Part shown: in pieces, positions 8,004 to 17,827 of the stretch
Layout: each line of letters begins with the position of its first letter
Numbering within the stretch: the first letter of the stretch is position 1
DNA from: Neisseriaceae bacterium
GTDB taxonomy: Bacteria > Pseudomonadota > Gammaproteobacteria > Burkholderiales > UBA11063
Assembly (NCBI GenBank): GCA_003963245.1
Contig: RXJX01000028.1
Location: 1 to 39,468, forward strand
Direction: 5' to 3'
DNA: 39,468 nucleotides
Notes under the pieces: generated by a model
Databases searched by the model: none
What the model was told of the DNA's origin: nothing
Seen by the model: the letters and a program-made list of their open reading frames with translations, nothing else
Program-made: the position numbers and the translations under genes

Positions 8004-9158
8004 ATGCAGATATTACTTTGTCCTGACTCATTTAAGGACTGTATGAGTGCAAAGGAAGTATGTGATAATATGGCTGATGCGTTATTACATATTTTTCCAA
8101 ATGCACAAATTAACAAGCTCCCTCTTGCAGATGGAGGAGAAGGCTTTGTCGAAACTATTCTAGCCTCGGTTAATGGAAAACTAATTAGCGTTAATGTAAA
8201 TAATCCAATTGGTAATAAAATAACTGCTAACTATGCGATTATTGATAATGATACCACTGCAGTTATTGAAATTGCCCAAGCTTGTGGTTTAGAATTACTC
8301 CAACCAGAAAAACGCAATCCGTTATTTACTACTACTTATGGAGTTGGTGAATTAATTAAAGATGCATTAGACCACCATGTAAAGAAAATAATTATAGGTC
8401 TGGGTGGTAGCGCGACCAATGATGGCGGTGCTGGGATGCTGCAAGCATTGGGTGCAAAATTTTGTGACTCATTTGGTAATACATTACAACACGGAGGAAT
8501 TCATCTTGCAAAGCTAAAACACATTGATCTGTCACAATTAGACTCTCGACTAGCAAGTATTGAGTTAATCATCGCCTGTGATGTAAATAATCCACTTCTT
8601 GGTACTTCAGGAGCCAGTCATGTATTTGCACAACAAAAAGGTGCTACTACTGAAATGATACCACTCTTGGAATCTGCATTACAGAATTATGCACAAATAG
8701 TTCTGGACAATTGTAGAATTAATATATCAGATAAAGCAGGCAGTGGTGCTGCCGGAGGTCTGGGCGCGGGACTATTACTAATAAACGGTAAAATCCAATC
8801 TGGAATTGAAATTGTAGCAAAACTCTGCCAACTGGAACAAAAAATCATTGCCAGTAACTTAGTATTTAGCGGTGAAGGTTCAATCGACGAACAAACCACA
8901 CATGGTAAAACAATTAGCGGAATTGCACAACTCTGTAAAAAACACAAAAAGCCACTCATTGTTATCTGCGGTAAAACAAGTGGCAATTTGCAAAGACTTT
9001 ATCAAAACGGCGTCAGTGCAGTGTTCTCAATTAGCAACGGTTTTGCCAGCAAAAGTGAAGCATTTGCTAATACAGCTGACAATATTCAAGCCACGATGCA
9101 AAATATTGCACGGACTATATTCCTCTTAAAGTCCCAAACCAGGAAAAAGAATTTTTAA
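8004..9158 (+). CDS. Glycerate 2-kinase (GarK/GlxK family)
   Basis: Phosphorylates D-glycerate to 2-phosphoglycerate, feeding glyoxylate or tartronate-derived carbon into glycolysis. The 384-residue length and motifs fit the type I bacterial family: PDSFKDCMSAKEV, LPLADGGEGFVET, IGLGGSATNDGGAGML, and SGEGSIDEQTTHGKTI. No tartronate-semialdehyde reductase, glyoxylate carboligase or glucarate genes are nearby, so the pathway context is open. GAGGAGA lies about 10 bases before the ATG. The last 33 coding bases overlap the 3' end of the convergent marC-like gene. Confidence 0.93.
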   Translation: MQILLCPDSFKDCMSAKEVCDNMADALLHIFPNAQINKLPLADGGEGFVETILASVNGKLISVNVNNPIGNKITANYAIIDNDTTAVIEIAQACGLELLQPEKRNPLFTTTYGVGELIKDALDHHVKKIIIGLGGSATNDGGAGMLQALGAKFCDSFGNTLQHGGIHLAKLKHIDLSQLDSRLASIELIIACDVNNPLLGTSGASHVFAQQKGATTEMIPLLESALQNYAQIVLDNCRINISDKAGSGAAGGLGAGLLLINGKIQSGIEIVAKLCQLEQKIIASNLVFSGEGSIDEQTTHGKTISGIAQLCKKHKKPLIVICGKTSGNLQRLYQNGVSAVFSISNGFASKSEAFANTADNIQATMQNIARTIFLLKSQTRKKNF

Positions 9159-9767
9159 ACCCATACTCATGAATTGAATCCCTAAAGCCAAAGTAAAAAG
9201 TCCAACTACTCTGGTTAGAATACTAATGCCTGTTTTACCCATAACATATAGAAGTTTACTAGAATAACGAAACACTACAAAAATCAATAAAGCCTGCAGT
9301 AAAATAGCAGCAAATAATTGAAAATACAAAAAATCATTACCACTGACTTGATCTGCAAAAATGGTTATAGTTGAAAATGTTCCTGCTCCCGTAGTCAAAG
9401 GTATCGCAATTGGAGTTATTACAGAAGGAATGACTTTAGAGTACGTGTGTGAGACACCATAAGCCTCATCTTCCTCGAGAGACTTACGAGCTTGGATCAT
9501 ATCAATGCCAAGCATTGCTAAAACCATTCCCCCAGCCACCCGAAAAGCATCTAAAGAAATACCAAAGAAATTTAGCAAAGATTCTCCTGTAAACAACGCA
9601 GCGAGCATAACTACTAAAGACGCTAAAGTGGCATTTATACTTAATCGTATTTGCTCAGCATCAGATAAACCCTGCGAAATCTGCAAAAATTTCCCCAAAG
9701 ATTTAAAATTATTGGCAACAGCAAATATTCCCAGAAACATTAACTGAAAACTTAACAAATGGCGCAT
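9126..9767 (-). CDS. MarC-family integral membrane protein
   Basis: A 213-residue polytopic inner-membrane protein of the MarC/YchE/YhgN family, whose function is unproven despite the historical multiple-antibiotic-resistance name. Six hydrophobic segments are visible, with the family blocks LSINATLASLVVML, FRVAGGMVLAMLGIDMI and PLTTGAGTFSTI (the conserved small-residue region). The C-terminus overlaps the end of the glycerate kinase gene on the other strand by 33 bases. The SD (GGGTG) is weak. A small lipoprotein gene lies upstream on the same strand, 77 bases away. Confidence 0.85.
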   Translation of the reverse strand: MRHLLSFQLMFLGIFAVANNFKSLGKFLQISQGLSDAEQIRLSINATLASLVVMLAALFTGESLLNFFGISLDAFRVAGGMVLAMLGIDMIQARKSLEEDEAYGVSHTYSKVIPSVITPIAIPLTTGAGTFSTITIFADQVSGNDFLYFQLFAAILLQALLIFVVFRYSSKLLYVMGKTGISILTRVVGLFTLALGIQFMSMGLKILFPGLGL

Positions 9768-9844
9768 AGGACACCCATATAACTTTCAACTACAAAATTT
9801 TCAGCAAAATCAAGTTATCTAACAAGGATAAAAACAATCCAAGA

Positions 9845-9997
9845 TTAGTTACGGTGATCAATTAATGCTGGATCACCAGTTTGCGCAGTGCCTACTGTTG
9901 GGCTATCAAGTTCTTGGTCACCCATGTTCACCGTTCCACATCCTTGTAGCACAAAACAACTAACTAAAACCATAAAAATATATTTTAAAACTTTCAT
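9845..9997 (-). CDS. Small lipoprotein, 50 residues
   Basis: A short gene with a good SD (AAAGGA, 7 bases before ATG) encoding a lipoprotein signal: charged start MKVLKYIF, hydrophobic core MVLVSCFV, lipobox LQGC with the acylated Cys at residue 20. The mature peptide is only 31 residues (CGTVNMGDQELDSPTVGTAQ and ten more), hydrophilic, with no Asp at +2, so outer-membrane sorting is expected. It resembles the many small entericidin/LptM-sized lipoproteins in general form only; I cannot assign a family. It is a separate unit just upstream of the marC-like gene on the same strand. Confidence 0.72.
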   Translation of the reverse strand: MKVLKYIFMVLVSCFVLQGCGTVNMGDQELDSPTVGTAQTGDPALIDHRN

Positions 9998-10159
9998 GAA
10001 TAAATCCTTTTTAATTATGATAACACGTTTATTACACTAGGTAAACTTGATTATAACATAAACTATTTTTACTGCTACAACTTACAAGTATATATATCTC
10101 AAATAATGCGCTGCAGCATAAGTTTGTGCCATAAGCACAGATTCAGCAAACTGGAATCG

Positions 10160-10202
10160 TGCTAAAATACAACCACAAATATAACAGTGCTATTTAAAAT
10201 AG
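10160..10202 (+). promoter_or_regulatory. Candidate promoter and palindromic operator for the maltodextrin genes
   Basis: An extended -10 element TGCTAAAAT (10160-10168) lies 60 bases before the transporter ATG; no convincing -35 is seen. Downstream of it is the palindrome CTATTTAAAATAG (10190-10202), placed where a repressor could block early elongation. No regulator gene is adjacent. Confidence 0.35.
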
Positions 10203-10227
10203 TTCATCTTAAAAGGTAATAAAACTT

Positions 10228-11538
10228 ATGAAACTTAAAATGCCCAAGCTTAGTTTTTGGCAAGTCTTTAATATTAGTTTTGGTTTTTTAGGTGTTCAAA
10301 TTGGATACTCACTTCAAGGAGGTAATACTAGTCGTATTTTGTCTGCACTAGGAGCTAATGTTGAACATTTGAGTTATTTTTGGTTAGCTGCTCCATTTGC
10401 AGGCTTGATCGTTCAACCGATTGTCGGTTTATCCAGTGATAAACTGTGGACGCGGATGGGACGGAGGGTTCCCTTCATTTTACTGGGTGCAATTATTTCT
10501 GCATTAGCTATGTTCTTTATGCCCAATTCTGAACATTTTGCTTCGTTCATTTATCCAGTATTTTTTGGCGCATTTATGCTTCTATTTATGGATACCGCAT
10601 TTAATATTACCATGCAACCCTTTAGAGCATTAGTTGGTGATATGGTATCTGAAGAGCAACGTAATCTCGGTTATTCAATCCAAAGCTTTTTAATCAATGT
10701 CGGAGCCGTAATAGGATCTTTGTTGCCATTTGTTTTGAATTGGATTGGGGTAGCAAATGTACCTGAAGCAGGTCAAAAAGTAGCGCCAACAGTTATTTGG
10801 TCGTTTTATTTTGGTGGTGGCTGCCTATTACTCTCTGTTTTATGGACTGCGTTTACTACCAAAGAATACCCGCCTCAGGAATATGCGCAATATCACGATC
10901 TTGATAGCGACAAGCCAAAAATCAAAATTTCATTTATGCAACTATTAAAAGACACGCCACCGACAATGATAAAACTAGGCATTGTGCAATTTTTCTCATG
11001 GTTTGCTCTTTTCATGATGTGGGTTTATACCACATCTGGAATCGCGACTAATATTTGGCATACTGCAACCACCGACTCAACCTCGGCAGCTTTCAATGAA
11101 GCAGGTAATTGGGTTGGTGTAACTTTTGCCGCCTATAGTTTATTTGCGGCGATTTATGCTATGTTCATGACTAAATTAGCTAATCGCTTTGGACGAAAAT
11201 CAGTCTATATGTGGTCATTAATTCTTGGTGGTTTAGGATTGTTGTCTATGGTTTTTATTCACGATAAATATTTACTTTTAATCTCAATGGTAGGCATTGG
11301 GATTGCTTGGGCTGCAATATTAGCAATGCCTTATGCAATTCTATCCGCGGTACTACCAGCCGATAAAATGGGAGTATATATGGGAATATTTAATGCCACA
11401 ATCACTATCCCACAAATAGCCGCTGGAATTCTAGGGGGTGTAATTCTATCTCTTGTAGGGGGACAAGCCATCGTTATGTTAGGAGTAGCTGGTGTTTCGA
11501 TGCTGCTTGCTGGATTCAGTGTCCGATTAGTAAAGTGA
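10228..11538 (+). CDS. MFS sugar transporter, probable maltose/maltodextrin importer (GPH/SLC45-like)
   Basis: A 436-residue, 12-helix major facilitator. Residues near the first loop read QPIVGLSSDKLWTRMGRRVPF, containing the MFS loop 2-3 signature (G-x-x-SD-x-x-x-x-x-GRR). The second half has the matching TKLANRFGRKSVYMWSL. The N-terminus (FWQVFNISFGFLGVQIGYSL) is typical of the bacterial sugar:cation symporters related to SLC45 sucrose/maltose carriers. The next two genes degrade alpha-1,4-glucans, so maltose or short maltodextrins are the likely substrates; this is inference from context. A hairpin follows at 11576-11601, before the phosphorylase gene. Confidence 0.85.
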   Translation: MKLKMPKLSFWQVFNISFGFLGVQIGYSLQGGNTSRILSALGANVEHLSYFWLAAPFAGLIVQPIVGLSSDKLWTRMGRRVPFILLGAIISALAMFFMPNSEHFASFIYPVFFGAFMLLFMDTAFNITMQPFRALVGDMVSEEQRNLGYSIQSFLINVGAVIGSLLPFVLNWIGVANVPEAGQKVAPTVIWSFYFGGGCLLLSVLWTAFTTKEYPPQEYAQYHDLDSDKPKIKISFMQLLKDTPPTMIKLGIVQFFSWFALFMMWVYTTSGIATNIWHTATTDSTSAAFNEAGNWVGVTFAAYSLFAAIYAMFMTKLANRFGRKSVYMWSLILGGLGLLSMVFIHDKYLLLISMVGIGIAWAAILAMPYAILSAVLPADKMGVYMGIFNATITIPQIAAGILGGVILSLVGGQAIVMLGVAGVSMLLAGFSVRLVK

Positions 11539-11575
11539 ACTAATTTTAAAGCTTTAAAATAAATTTTTCAATAAA

Positions 11576-11601
11576 AATGGCTACAATATTATGTAGCCAT
11601 T
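11576..11601 (+). terminator. Hairpin between transporter and phosphorylase genes, weak terminator
   Basis: Perfect 10-bp arms AATGGCTACA and TGTAGCCATT with the 6-base loop ATATTA. Only a short T tract (ATTTG) follows, so termination may be partial, lowering expression of the two downstream genes relative to the transporter, or the hairpin may protect the upstream message. Confidence 0.5.
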
Positions 11602-11702
11602 TGTAAATAAGCCTTGGTAAAGCTCAGCATCAATGTTAAAATTACTTCCTCAAACCAATATCAAAAACTAGTAATAAGAATTTTTATTTGGAAATCAGAT
11701 TT

Positions 11703-13976
11703 ATGGAAAAAGAAATAATTAAGCATGCCCTAGAAACAAAACTAAATTGCGCGCTTAGCGATGCATCAGATCGTGATTTATACTATGCCCTTCTTGAATA
11801 TGTAAAACAACAAATCCCCACTCGCCCACAATTAGATGGCTCACGTAAAATCTATTATATTTCCAGCGAGTTCTTAATTGGCAAAATGCTTTCCAATAAC
11901 CTGATTAATCTTGGTCTATACCATAATGTCAATAACTTATTTAAAGAACATGGCAAACAACTAAGCGTAATAGAAGAAATTGAACCAGAACCATCACTAG
12001 GCAACGGTGGACTTGGGCGTTTAGCAGCGTGCTTTCTTGATTCGATTGCTACCTTGGGAATTCCTGGACGCGGAATTGGGCTTAACTACCATTATGGCTT
12101 ATTTAAACAAAAATTTAGCAATAACCTGCAAAGCGAACAACCAAACCCTTGGATTGAAGATGCCGGGTGGTTAAATAAAACTGATATTAGCTACGATATT
12201 CAATTTACTAATTTCACGGTTAAATCTTGTCTTTATGAGTTCGACGTTGTCGGTTATCGTGGTTCTGTCAACAAATTAAGCTTATTTGATATTGAAGGCA
12301 TCGATACCTCTATAGTTCATGATGGAATTGCTTTTGATAAAAATGATATTACTAAAAATTTAACATTGTTTTTGTACCCTGATGACAGTGATCAAGCTGG
12401 TCATTTATTACGTATTTTCCAACAGTATTTTATGGTTAGCAATGCCGTAAATCTAATCTTTGCTGAGATGGATGCCAAAGGCTATGATTATGCAGAATTA
12501 GACCAACACGTAGTTATTCAAATTAACGATACTCACCCTACTCTAGTAATTCCTGAGTTGATCCGTCAGCTTTTAGTTAAAGGTTTGTCTCTTGAACAAG
12601 CTACTACAATTGTTAAACGTAGTGTTGCTTATACCAATCACACGATTTTGGCTGAAGCATTAGAAAAATGGCCTCTATCTTATTTGGAAAAAGTTGTACC
12701 ACCCACAATTATAAATATTATTAAATACCTTGATGCTGCAGTTAAAGCGCAATATAGTGATCCATCGCTTGATATCATTGATCATGATGGACGCGTGCAT
12801 ATGGCAAGAATTGATATCCATTACTGCTTCAGCGTAAATGGCGTTGCTGCTTTACATACCGAAATTTTAAAGCATAGTGAGTTAAAGCAATTCAATGATA
12901 TTTATCCAAACAAGTTCAATAATAAGACCAATGGAATCACCTTCAGACGTTGGATAATGCAGTCGAATACAGAGCTAACCGATTTCTTAGCTAAAACAAT
13001 TGGCAATGATTTCAAATTTAATTCACTTGAATTAGACAAATTGATGAGCTATAAAGACGATAATAGCGTATTAGCTCAAATTGGCACTATCAAGCAAACA
13101 AAAAAACAACAATTTGCTGACTACATTAAAACTACAGCAGGAATAGAGCTTAATCCACAGTCTATTTTTGATGTGCAGGTAAAACGGATTCACGAATACA
13201 AGCGCCAACAGATGAATGCATTGTACGTTATTCATAAGTATCTGGAAATCAAAGAAGGTAAGTTACCAAGCCGTCCATTAACTGTAATTTTTGGCGGTAA
13301 AGCTGCACCTGCTTACACTATTGCTAAACATGTAATTCATTTGATTTTATGTTTACAACAATTAATTAACAACGACCCGGAAGTTAGCCCTCACTTACAA
13401 GTAGTCTTTGTCGAAAACTATAATGTAACAGTTGCAGAAAAATTAATTCCGGCAGCGGATATTTCAGAGCAAATTTCATTAGCATCTAAAGAAGCCAGCG
13501 GTACAGGAAATATGAAATTTATGCTCAATGGTGCCGTTACTGTTGGAACTATGGACGGTGCGAATGTTGAAATTGCTGAATTAGTTGGACCAGATAATAT
13601 CTATACCTTTGGTAAAGACAGCAATACAATTATCGAACTATACCGCACTAACGGCTACCATTCTTGGGATTACTACTTCTATGACCCACTGATTAAACGT
13701 GCAGTAGATTTTATTAATTCACCAGGAATGTTGGCAATCGGAACTAAGGAGCGTTTAGACCAACTACATCATGAGTTAATTACTAAAGATTGGTATATGA
13801 CATTGATTGATTTTGTAGATTATATTAAAACCAAAGATCAAATGTTGTCTGACTACGAAAATCGCGAAGAATGGAACAAAATGAGTTTGGTGAATATTGC
13901 TAAAGCAGGTTATTTCAGCTCTGACCGCACCATTCGTGATTATAACAACGATATCTGGAAAATTGATTTAAATTAA
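11703..13976 (+). CDS. glgP: Glycogen/maltodextrin phosphorylase
   Basis: Removes glucose-1-phosphate from the non-reducing ends of alpha-1,4-glucans. The PLP-binding region is [19 protein letters not shown], with Lys605 as Schiff base. Other family blocks are [41 protein letters not shown] and [13 protein letters not shown]. The open frame starts at a TTG at 11688, but the ATG at 11703 gives the standard start [11 protein letters not shown] and a 757-residue protein. The sequence is closest in style to short maltodextrin phosphorylases (no N-terminal regulatory extension). It is followed 18 bases later by malQ. Confidence 0.95.
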   Translation: MEKEIIKHALETKLNCALSDASDRDLYYALLEYVKQQIPTRPQLDGSRKIYYISSEFLIGKMLSNNLINLGLYHNVNNLFKEHGKQLSVIEEIEPEPSLGNGGLGRLAACFLDSIATLGIPGRGIGLNYHYGLFKQKFSNNLQSEQPNPWIEDAGWLNKTDISYDIQFTNFTVKSCLYEFDVVGYRGSVNKLSLFDIEGIDTSIVHDGIAFDKNDITKNLTLFLYPDDSDQAGHLLRIFQQYFMVSNAVNLIFAEMDAKGYDYAELDQHVVIQINDTHPTLVIPELIRQLLVKGLSLEQATTIVKRSVAYTNHTILAEALEKWPLSYLEKVVPPTIINIIKYLDAAVKAQYSDPSLDIIDHDGRVHMARIDIHYCFSVNGVAALHTEILKHSELKQFNDIYPNKFNNKTNGITFRRWIMQSNTELTDFLAKTIGNDFKFNSLELDKLMSYKDDNSVLAQIGTIKQTKKQQFADYIKTTAGIELNPQSIFDVQVKRIHEYKRQQMNALYVIHKYLEIKEGKLPSRPLTVIFGGKAAPAYTIAKHVIHLILCLQQLINNDPEVSPHLQVVFVENYNVTVAEKLIPAADISEQISLASKEASGTGNMKFMLNGAVTVGTMDGANVEIAELVGPDNIYTFGKDSNTIIELYRTNGYHSWDYYFYDPLIKRAVDFINSPGMLAIGTKERLDQLHHELITKDWYMTLIDFVDYIKTKDQMLSDYENREEWNKMSLVNIAKAGYFSSDRTIRDYNNDIWKIDLN

Positions 13977-13994
13977 AATTTAAGGGGAGTTAAT

Positions 13995-15461
13995 ATGAGA
14001 TCAGCAGGAATACTAATGCCAGTAGCATCATTTCCATCAAAATATGGAATTGGTGATTTTGGAACAGCAGCGTACAAATTCATCGATATAATTAAGCAAA
14101 TGCAGTTAAAAATCTGGCAAGTATTGCCACTTAACCCGCTGGGCTATGGCAACTCCCCTTATCAGGCTTATTCATCATTTGCCGGAGATGAGCTGTACAT
14201 TAGCCTTGAACATTTGGTTATTGATGGATTGCTGACTTCTGCTGATCTCATCGAGTTTGTCTCAAGCAAACCAGATACGATTGAATACCAAGCGGTACGT
14301 AAACATAAAGAACCAATGTTGCGCAAAGCTTTTGCTAACTTTAAGGCAAAGAACAAACTTCACGATGAATACACACAATTCGCGGCTGCAACGTCTTGGC
14401 TAAAAAACTATGCTGTATTCCTGACGCTCAAAAAAGTTAATGATTTAAAAATATGGACCGATTGGCCAGCAGCGCATAAAAATTGGATTAAGGATAACGT
14501 TTTAGATTTAACGCCGTTTCAAGATCAAATTGACTACGAAATGTTCTTGCAATTTATTTTCTGTCGCCAGTGGTTTGCACTAAAACAATACGCCAACAAC
14601 CTTGGTATCCAGATTATGGGTGATATTCCAATCTATATTGGTATGGATTCACTTGATGTATGGCAAAATCAGGATATATTTTTACTTGATGAAAACCAGC
14701 AGCCAACATTTATTGCAGGTGTACCACCTGATTATTTCTCGGCTACCGGACAACGCTGGGGAAATCCATTATACAATTGGGAAAAACTAGAAGCTGATGG
14801 CTTTAAATTCTGGATTGAACGTTTACGAGGTAATGCTGCTGCTTTTGATATTATTCGTATTGATCACTTCAGAGCCTTTGATACTTATTGGAAAATTCCA
14901 GCCAGTTGTCCAACAGCAGTTGAAGGTGAATGGGTCGAAGCTCCCGGCTATGCCCTCTTTGACACAATTTATCGTGAATTGCCTGAGATTAAGATTGTTG
15001 CTGAGGACCTTGGGGATTTACGTAAAGAAGTTCTCGATTTGCGCGATCACTATAATCTTAAAGGAATGAAAATATTTCAGTTTATTTTTGAACCGCATCT
15101 GGATAATTCAGCTCTTGAAAAAACTGTCAACACTATTGTTTATACTGGAACACACGATAACAGTACCCTAATGGGTTGGTACAATAGTCTAAATAATGAG
15201 CAACGTCACGCTCTTCGTGAGTATTTTCATGTCAGTGACGAAAATATTAAATCTGCAATTCTTGCATATATATTGAACTATCAGGCAGAATATGTTATTT
15301 TTCCGGCTCAGGACATCATTGGCTTAGATGATAGTGCGAGATTAAATACTCCGGGGAGCGTTGGATCGCCCAATTGGGAATGGAAACTTACTAGCTTTGA
15401 AGCATTGCATTCTGAAATTGATCATATTGCAAACATAGTAAGAAATAGCTCTCGTGGCTAA
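13995..15461 (+). CDS. malQ: 4-alpha-glucanotransferase (amylomaltase)
   Basis: GH77 disproportionating enzyme: transfers glucan segments between maltodextrins, releasing glucose and lengthening chains for the phosphorylase encoded just upstream. Length is 488 residues, the short bacterial type without the N-terminal extension of E. coli MalQ. Catalytic residues can be placed: nucleophile D290 in FDIIRIDHFRAFD, acid/base E337 in KIVAEDLGDLR, and stabilising D388 in YTGTHDNSTLMGW. A strong SD, AAGGGGAG, precedes the ATG. A rho-independent terminator follows, ending the glucan module. Confidence 0.96.
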   Translation: MRSAGILMPVASFPSKYGIGDFGTAAYKFIDIIKQMQLKIWQVLPLNPLGYGNSPYQAYSSFAGDELYISLEHLVIDGLLTSADLIEFVSSKPDTIEYQAVRKHKEPMLRKAFANFKAKNKLHDEYTQFAAATSWLKNYAVFLTLKKVNDLKIWTDWPAAHKNWIKDNVLDLTPFQDQIDYEMFLQFIFCRQWFALKQYANNLGIQIMGDIPIYIGMDSLDVWQNQDIFLLDENQQPTFIAGVPPDYFSATGQRWGNPLYNWEKLEADGFKFWIERLRGNAAAFDIIRIDHFRAFDTYWKIPASCPTAVEGEWVEAPGYALFDTIYRELPEIKIVAEDLGDLRKEVLDLRDHYNLKGMKIFQFIFEPHLDNSALEKTVNTIVYTGTHDNSTLMGWYNSLNNEQRHALREYFHVSDENIKSAILAYILNYQAEYVIFPAQDIIGLDDSARLNTPGSVGSPNWEWKLTSFEALHSEIDHIANIVRNSSRG

Positions 15462-15482
15462 TCAAATCTACATTTTATAAGC

Positions 15483-15508
15483 AGGTAGCCAATAAGCTAC
15501 CTCTTTTC
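15483..15508 (+). terminator. Rho-independent terminator after malQ
   Basis: Seven-bp arms AGGTAGC and GCTACCT with loop CAATAA, followed by CTTTTCT. It ends the transporter-glgP-malQ unit. Confidence 0.75.
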
Positions 15509-15682
15509 TACTCTAAGCATAATCTACAAAATATATCTTATGCGTTGATCTCGCCTTGCCCGCAACTAGCTAAATAGGATAAAATATCTCCCTTATCAGG
15601 AATTTTATTTCCGGTTTCATGGTTATCTTCTGGTGTTAAATTAAATTGAACTACGGTTTAATTTAGATTAGAAAGGAAATTT

Positions 15683-16804
15683 ATGAACACACCTTTTTTA
15701 GCCGGCTATTTTGAGCAACAATATTTTGATATTGAACAAGCCAAACTATTCTCACAGGCTCCGCAATATATTGGTCACCAGCTTATGGCGGTCAATCAAT
15801 TTGACTATCGCTCAATTGAGTGGTTGGATCATACTAAACTAATTTATAACGATGGAATACAGCATCTACTAATTGACAATATTTGTCGCCATCGTCAGGC
15901 AATTATGCTTAAAGGCAATGGAAATAGCCAACACATAGTATGTGATCTGCATCGTTGGACATACAATGCACAAGGAACATTAATTGGAGCACCGCTTTTT
16001 CCAGAATTACCACAATGTAAAAACCTTACTGTTGCACCACTTATTAACTGGAATGGGCTATTGTTTAAAAACAACCGCAATGTCTACCACGATTTAGCCA
16101 ATCTGGGAAATTTTGGTAAATATATCAATTTTGAAAATTATCAATACAGTAATACAGTGGTAACTGATTATAACTTCAACTGGAAAACCTTTATGGAAGT
16201 CTATGCTGAAGATTACCACGTTGATCCATATCATCCTGGTCTGGGTAATTTCGTTGATTGTGCAAACCTTGTCTGGAATTTTGGAGACTGGCATCATTTT
16301 CAAATCGTTCCAACAAAAAATCAACTTACTAAAGGCGGAAGCAAACTCTATAATGATTGGAGCAAGAAAGTTCTAGAAGCTCATGATGGACAAATTCCCG
16401 AATATGGTGCAATCTGGATGGCATATTATCCTAACATCATGATTGAATGTTATCCTAAATGTATTGTAGTTTCGGTAGTTGAACCTGTAGCACCTGAGAA
16501 ATGCCGTGTAATCACTGAATTTTACTATCCCGATGAAATTTTGGGATTTGATGAAGAGTATGTTGCAATCCAGCAACAAGTTTATTTTGAAACTGCAAAA
16601 GAAGATGATGAAATTTGTTATCGTATGCACGAAGGACGAAAAGCTCTTTATCGCCAAGGCAAGGAAGATTTTGGACCATATCAGTTACCTACCGAGGAAG
16701 GAATGCGACATTTTCATGAGTTCTTAGCACGGGAGTTGTCAACTAGTGTTTTATTTACACAGCCATCACTGTTGAATAATCTTCAGAATACACATAAACA
16801 CTAA
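15683..16804 (+). CDS. Rieske non-haem iron oxygenase, alpha subunit
   Basis: Aromatic-ring-hydroxylating-type or choline/carnitine-monooxygenase-type oxygenase of 373 residues. The Rieske [2Fe-2S] ligands are C68 and H70 (NICRHR) and C87 and H90 (VCDLHRW). The catalytic iron site is EVYAEDYHVDPYHPGL, with H179 and H184 as ligands and a bridging Asp. The substrate cannot be read from the sequence. No ferredoxin, reductase or beta subunit is adjacent, so electrons must come from a system encoded elsewhere. It has its own SD (AGAAAGGA) and a strong terminator directly behind, hence a single-gene unit. Confidence 0.9.
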   Translation: MNTPFLAGYFEQQYFDIEQAKLFSQAPQYIGHQLMAVNQFDYRSIEWLDHTKLIYNDGIQHLLIDNICRHRQAIMLKGNGNSQHIVCDLHRWTYNAQGTLIGAPLFPELPQCKNLTVAPLINWNGLLFKNNRNVYHDLANLGNFGKYINFENYQYSNTVVTDYNFNWKTFMEVYAEDYHVDPYHPGLGNFVDCANLVWNFGDWHHFQIVPTKNQLTKGGSKLYNDWSKKVLEAHDGQIPEYGAIWMAYYPNIMIECYPKCIVVSVVEPVAPEKCRVITEFYYPDEILGFDEEYVAIQQQVYFETAKEDDEICYRMHEGRKALYRQGKEDFGPYQLPTEEGMRHFHEFLARELSTSVLFTQPSLLNNLQNTHKH

Positions 16805-16818
16805 TTTAAAACTTCATC

Positions 16819-16850
16819 AGACAGAGTGAATTTCTTGCTCTGTCTTTTTT
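16819..16850 (+). terminator. Rho-independent terminator after the Rieske oxygenase gene
   Basis: Perfect 8-bp arms AGACAGAG and CTCTGTCT with an 11-base loop, running directly into a T6 tract (16845-16850). Confidence 0.9.
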
Positions 16851-16994
16851 AGTGGTAAATGATTTGGCTAGAAATTATTACGGCTTTAAGCTAAAATAAC
16901 TATCTCCAAAAATTAAATAACTATTGGCAGCATTGAAGACTAAATTAAGTCAATGTAAATAGAGACATTATTTTTCTTGTGAAAGCCGTTTATA

Positions 16995-17753
16995 ATGATG
17001 CGTAGTATCATAGCTTGGTTGCGTTTTAGTGCTGTAATCGCTAGTATGGCGATTATGGTTTTAGCAGTACTGATTATTTACCCACTTTCAAAATCGTTTG
17101 TCCGTCAGCAAGTACGCATGATTTGGACTCGTTGCCTGATTGCGTCAACAGGTGCGAAACTTTATTTTCATGGCTACCCACTATCTAATCATGAGCTGGC
17201 TAACTCGATGGTAGTTTCCAACCATATTTCTTGGATGGATACTGTTGTCATGTACCGCACATGTTTCGTGCAATTCATTGGAAAAATTGAAATGCTGCAA
17301 TGGCCTATACTAAATCGAGTAATTCAGGCAGGCGGAACAATTTTCATTAATCGCAAAAATAAAAAAGAACTTATTAATGTCAATCAGCACGTTGCACAAT
17401 TACTCCGCGAAGGCGCTAGTATTGGGCTATTTCCCGAAGGCAAAACCAGCGTAGGTAAAGAAGTTTTACCGTTTAAAGCACCACTTCTTGAAGCGGCACG
17501 AATGGCAAATAGTAAAATTTTCCCAGTAGTTCTTAGTTACCGTAAAAGTAATAATCGTTTGGCACGTGAAGTATCATTTGCTAAAGTTGGTTGGATGAAA
17601 ACGGTTATGAATACTCTGCGACTGCAAGGTTTAACCATCCATGTTACAGTTTTGCCGCCAGTTGCTGCTGCAGAATTTGCTGATCGCGAACTACTTGCAA
17701 ACCATCTTCATCAGCAAATCAGCGACTGCTACCAACAACAGCAAATAAAATAA
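16995..17753 (+). CDS. 1-acyl-sn-glycerol-3-phosphate acyltransferase family protein (PlsC-like)
   Basis: Membrane-bound acyltransferase of phospholipid synthesis or remodelling, 252 residues. An N-terminal hydrophobic segment (about 5-30) anchors it. The catalytic motif is NHISWMD (NH-x4-D, H77 and D82), the acceptor-binding motif is FPEGKTS, and GGTIFINRKNK corresponds to motif II. It could be the housekeeping PlsC or a paralogue such as lyso-ornithine-lipid acyltransferase (OlsA-like); sequence reading alone does not decide. ackA follows 74 bases later with its own promoter-like sequence. Confidence 0.88.
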   Translation: MMRSIIAWLRFSAVIASMAIMVLAVLIIYPLSKSFVRQQVRMIWTRCLIASTGAKLYFHGYPLSNHELANSMVVSNHISWMDTVVMYRTCFVQFIGKIEMLQWPILNRVIQAGGTIFINRKNKKELINVNQHVAQLLREGASIGLFPEGKTSVGKEVLPFKAPLLEAARMANSKIFPVVLSYRKSNNRLAREVSFAKVGWMKTVMNTLRLQGLTIHVTVLPPVAAAEFADRELLANHLHQQISDCYQQQQIK

Positions 17754-17785
17754 GGTTAATTTAGTTTCTAGAGCAAGAACTGCGC

Positions 17786-17791
17786 TATAAT
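17786..17791 (+). promoter_or_regulatory. Candidate -10 element upstream of ackA
   Basis: A perfect TATAAT lies 37 bases before the ackA ATG. No good -35 is present at the right distance, so an activator or a non-consensus promoter is likely if this is used. Confidence 0.4.
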
Positions 17792-17827
17792 AATCACTTA
17801 GGTTTATTTTATAGCAAAGGGATACCT

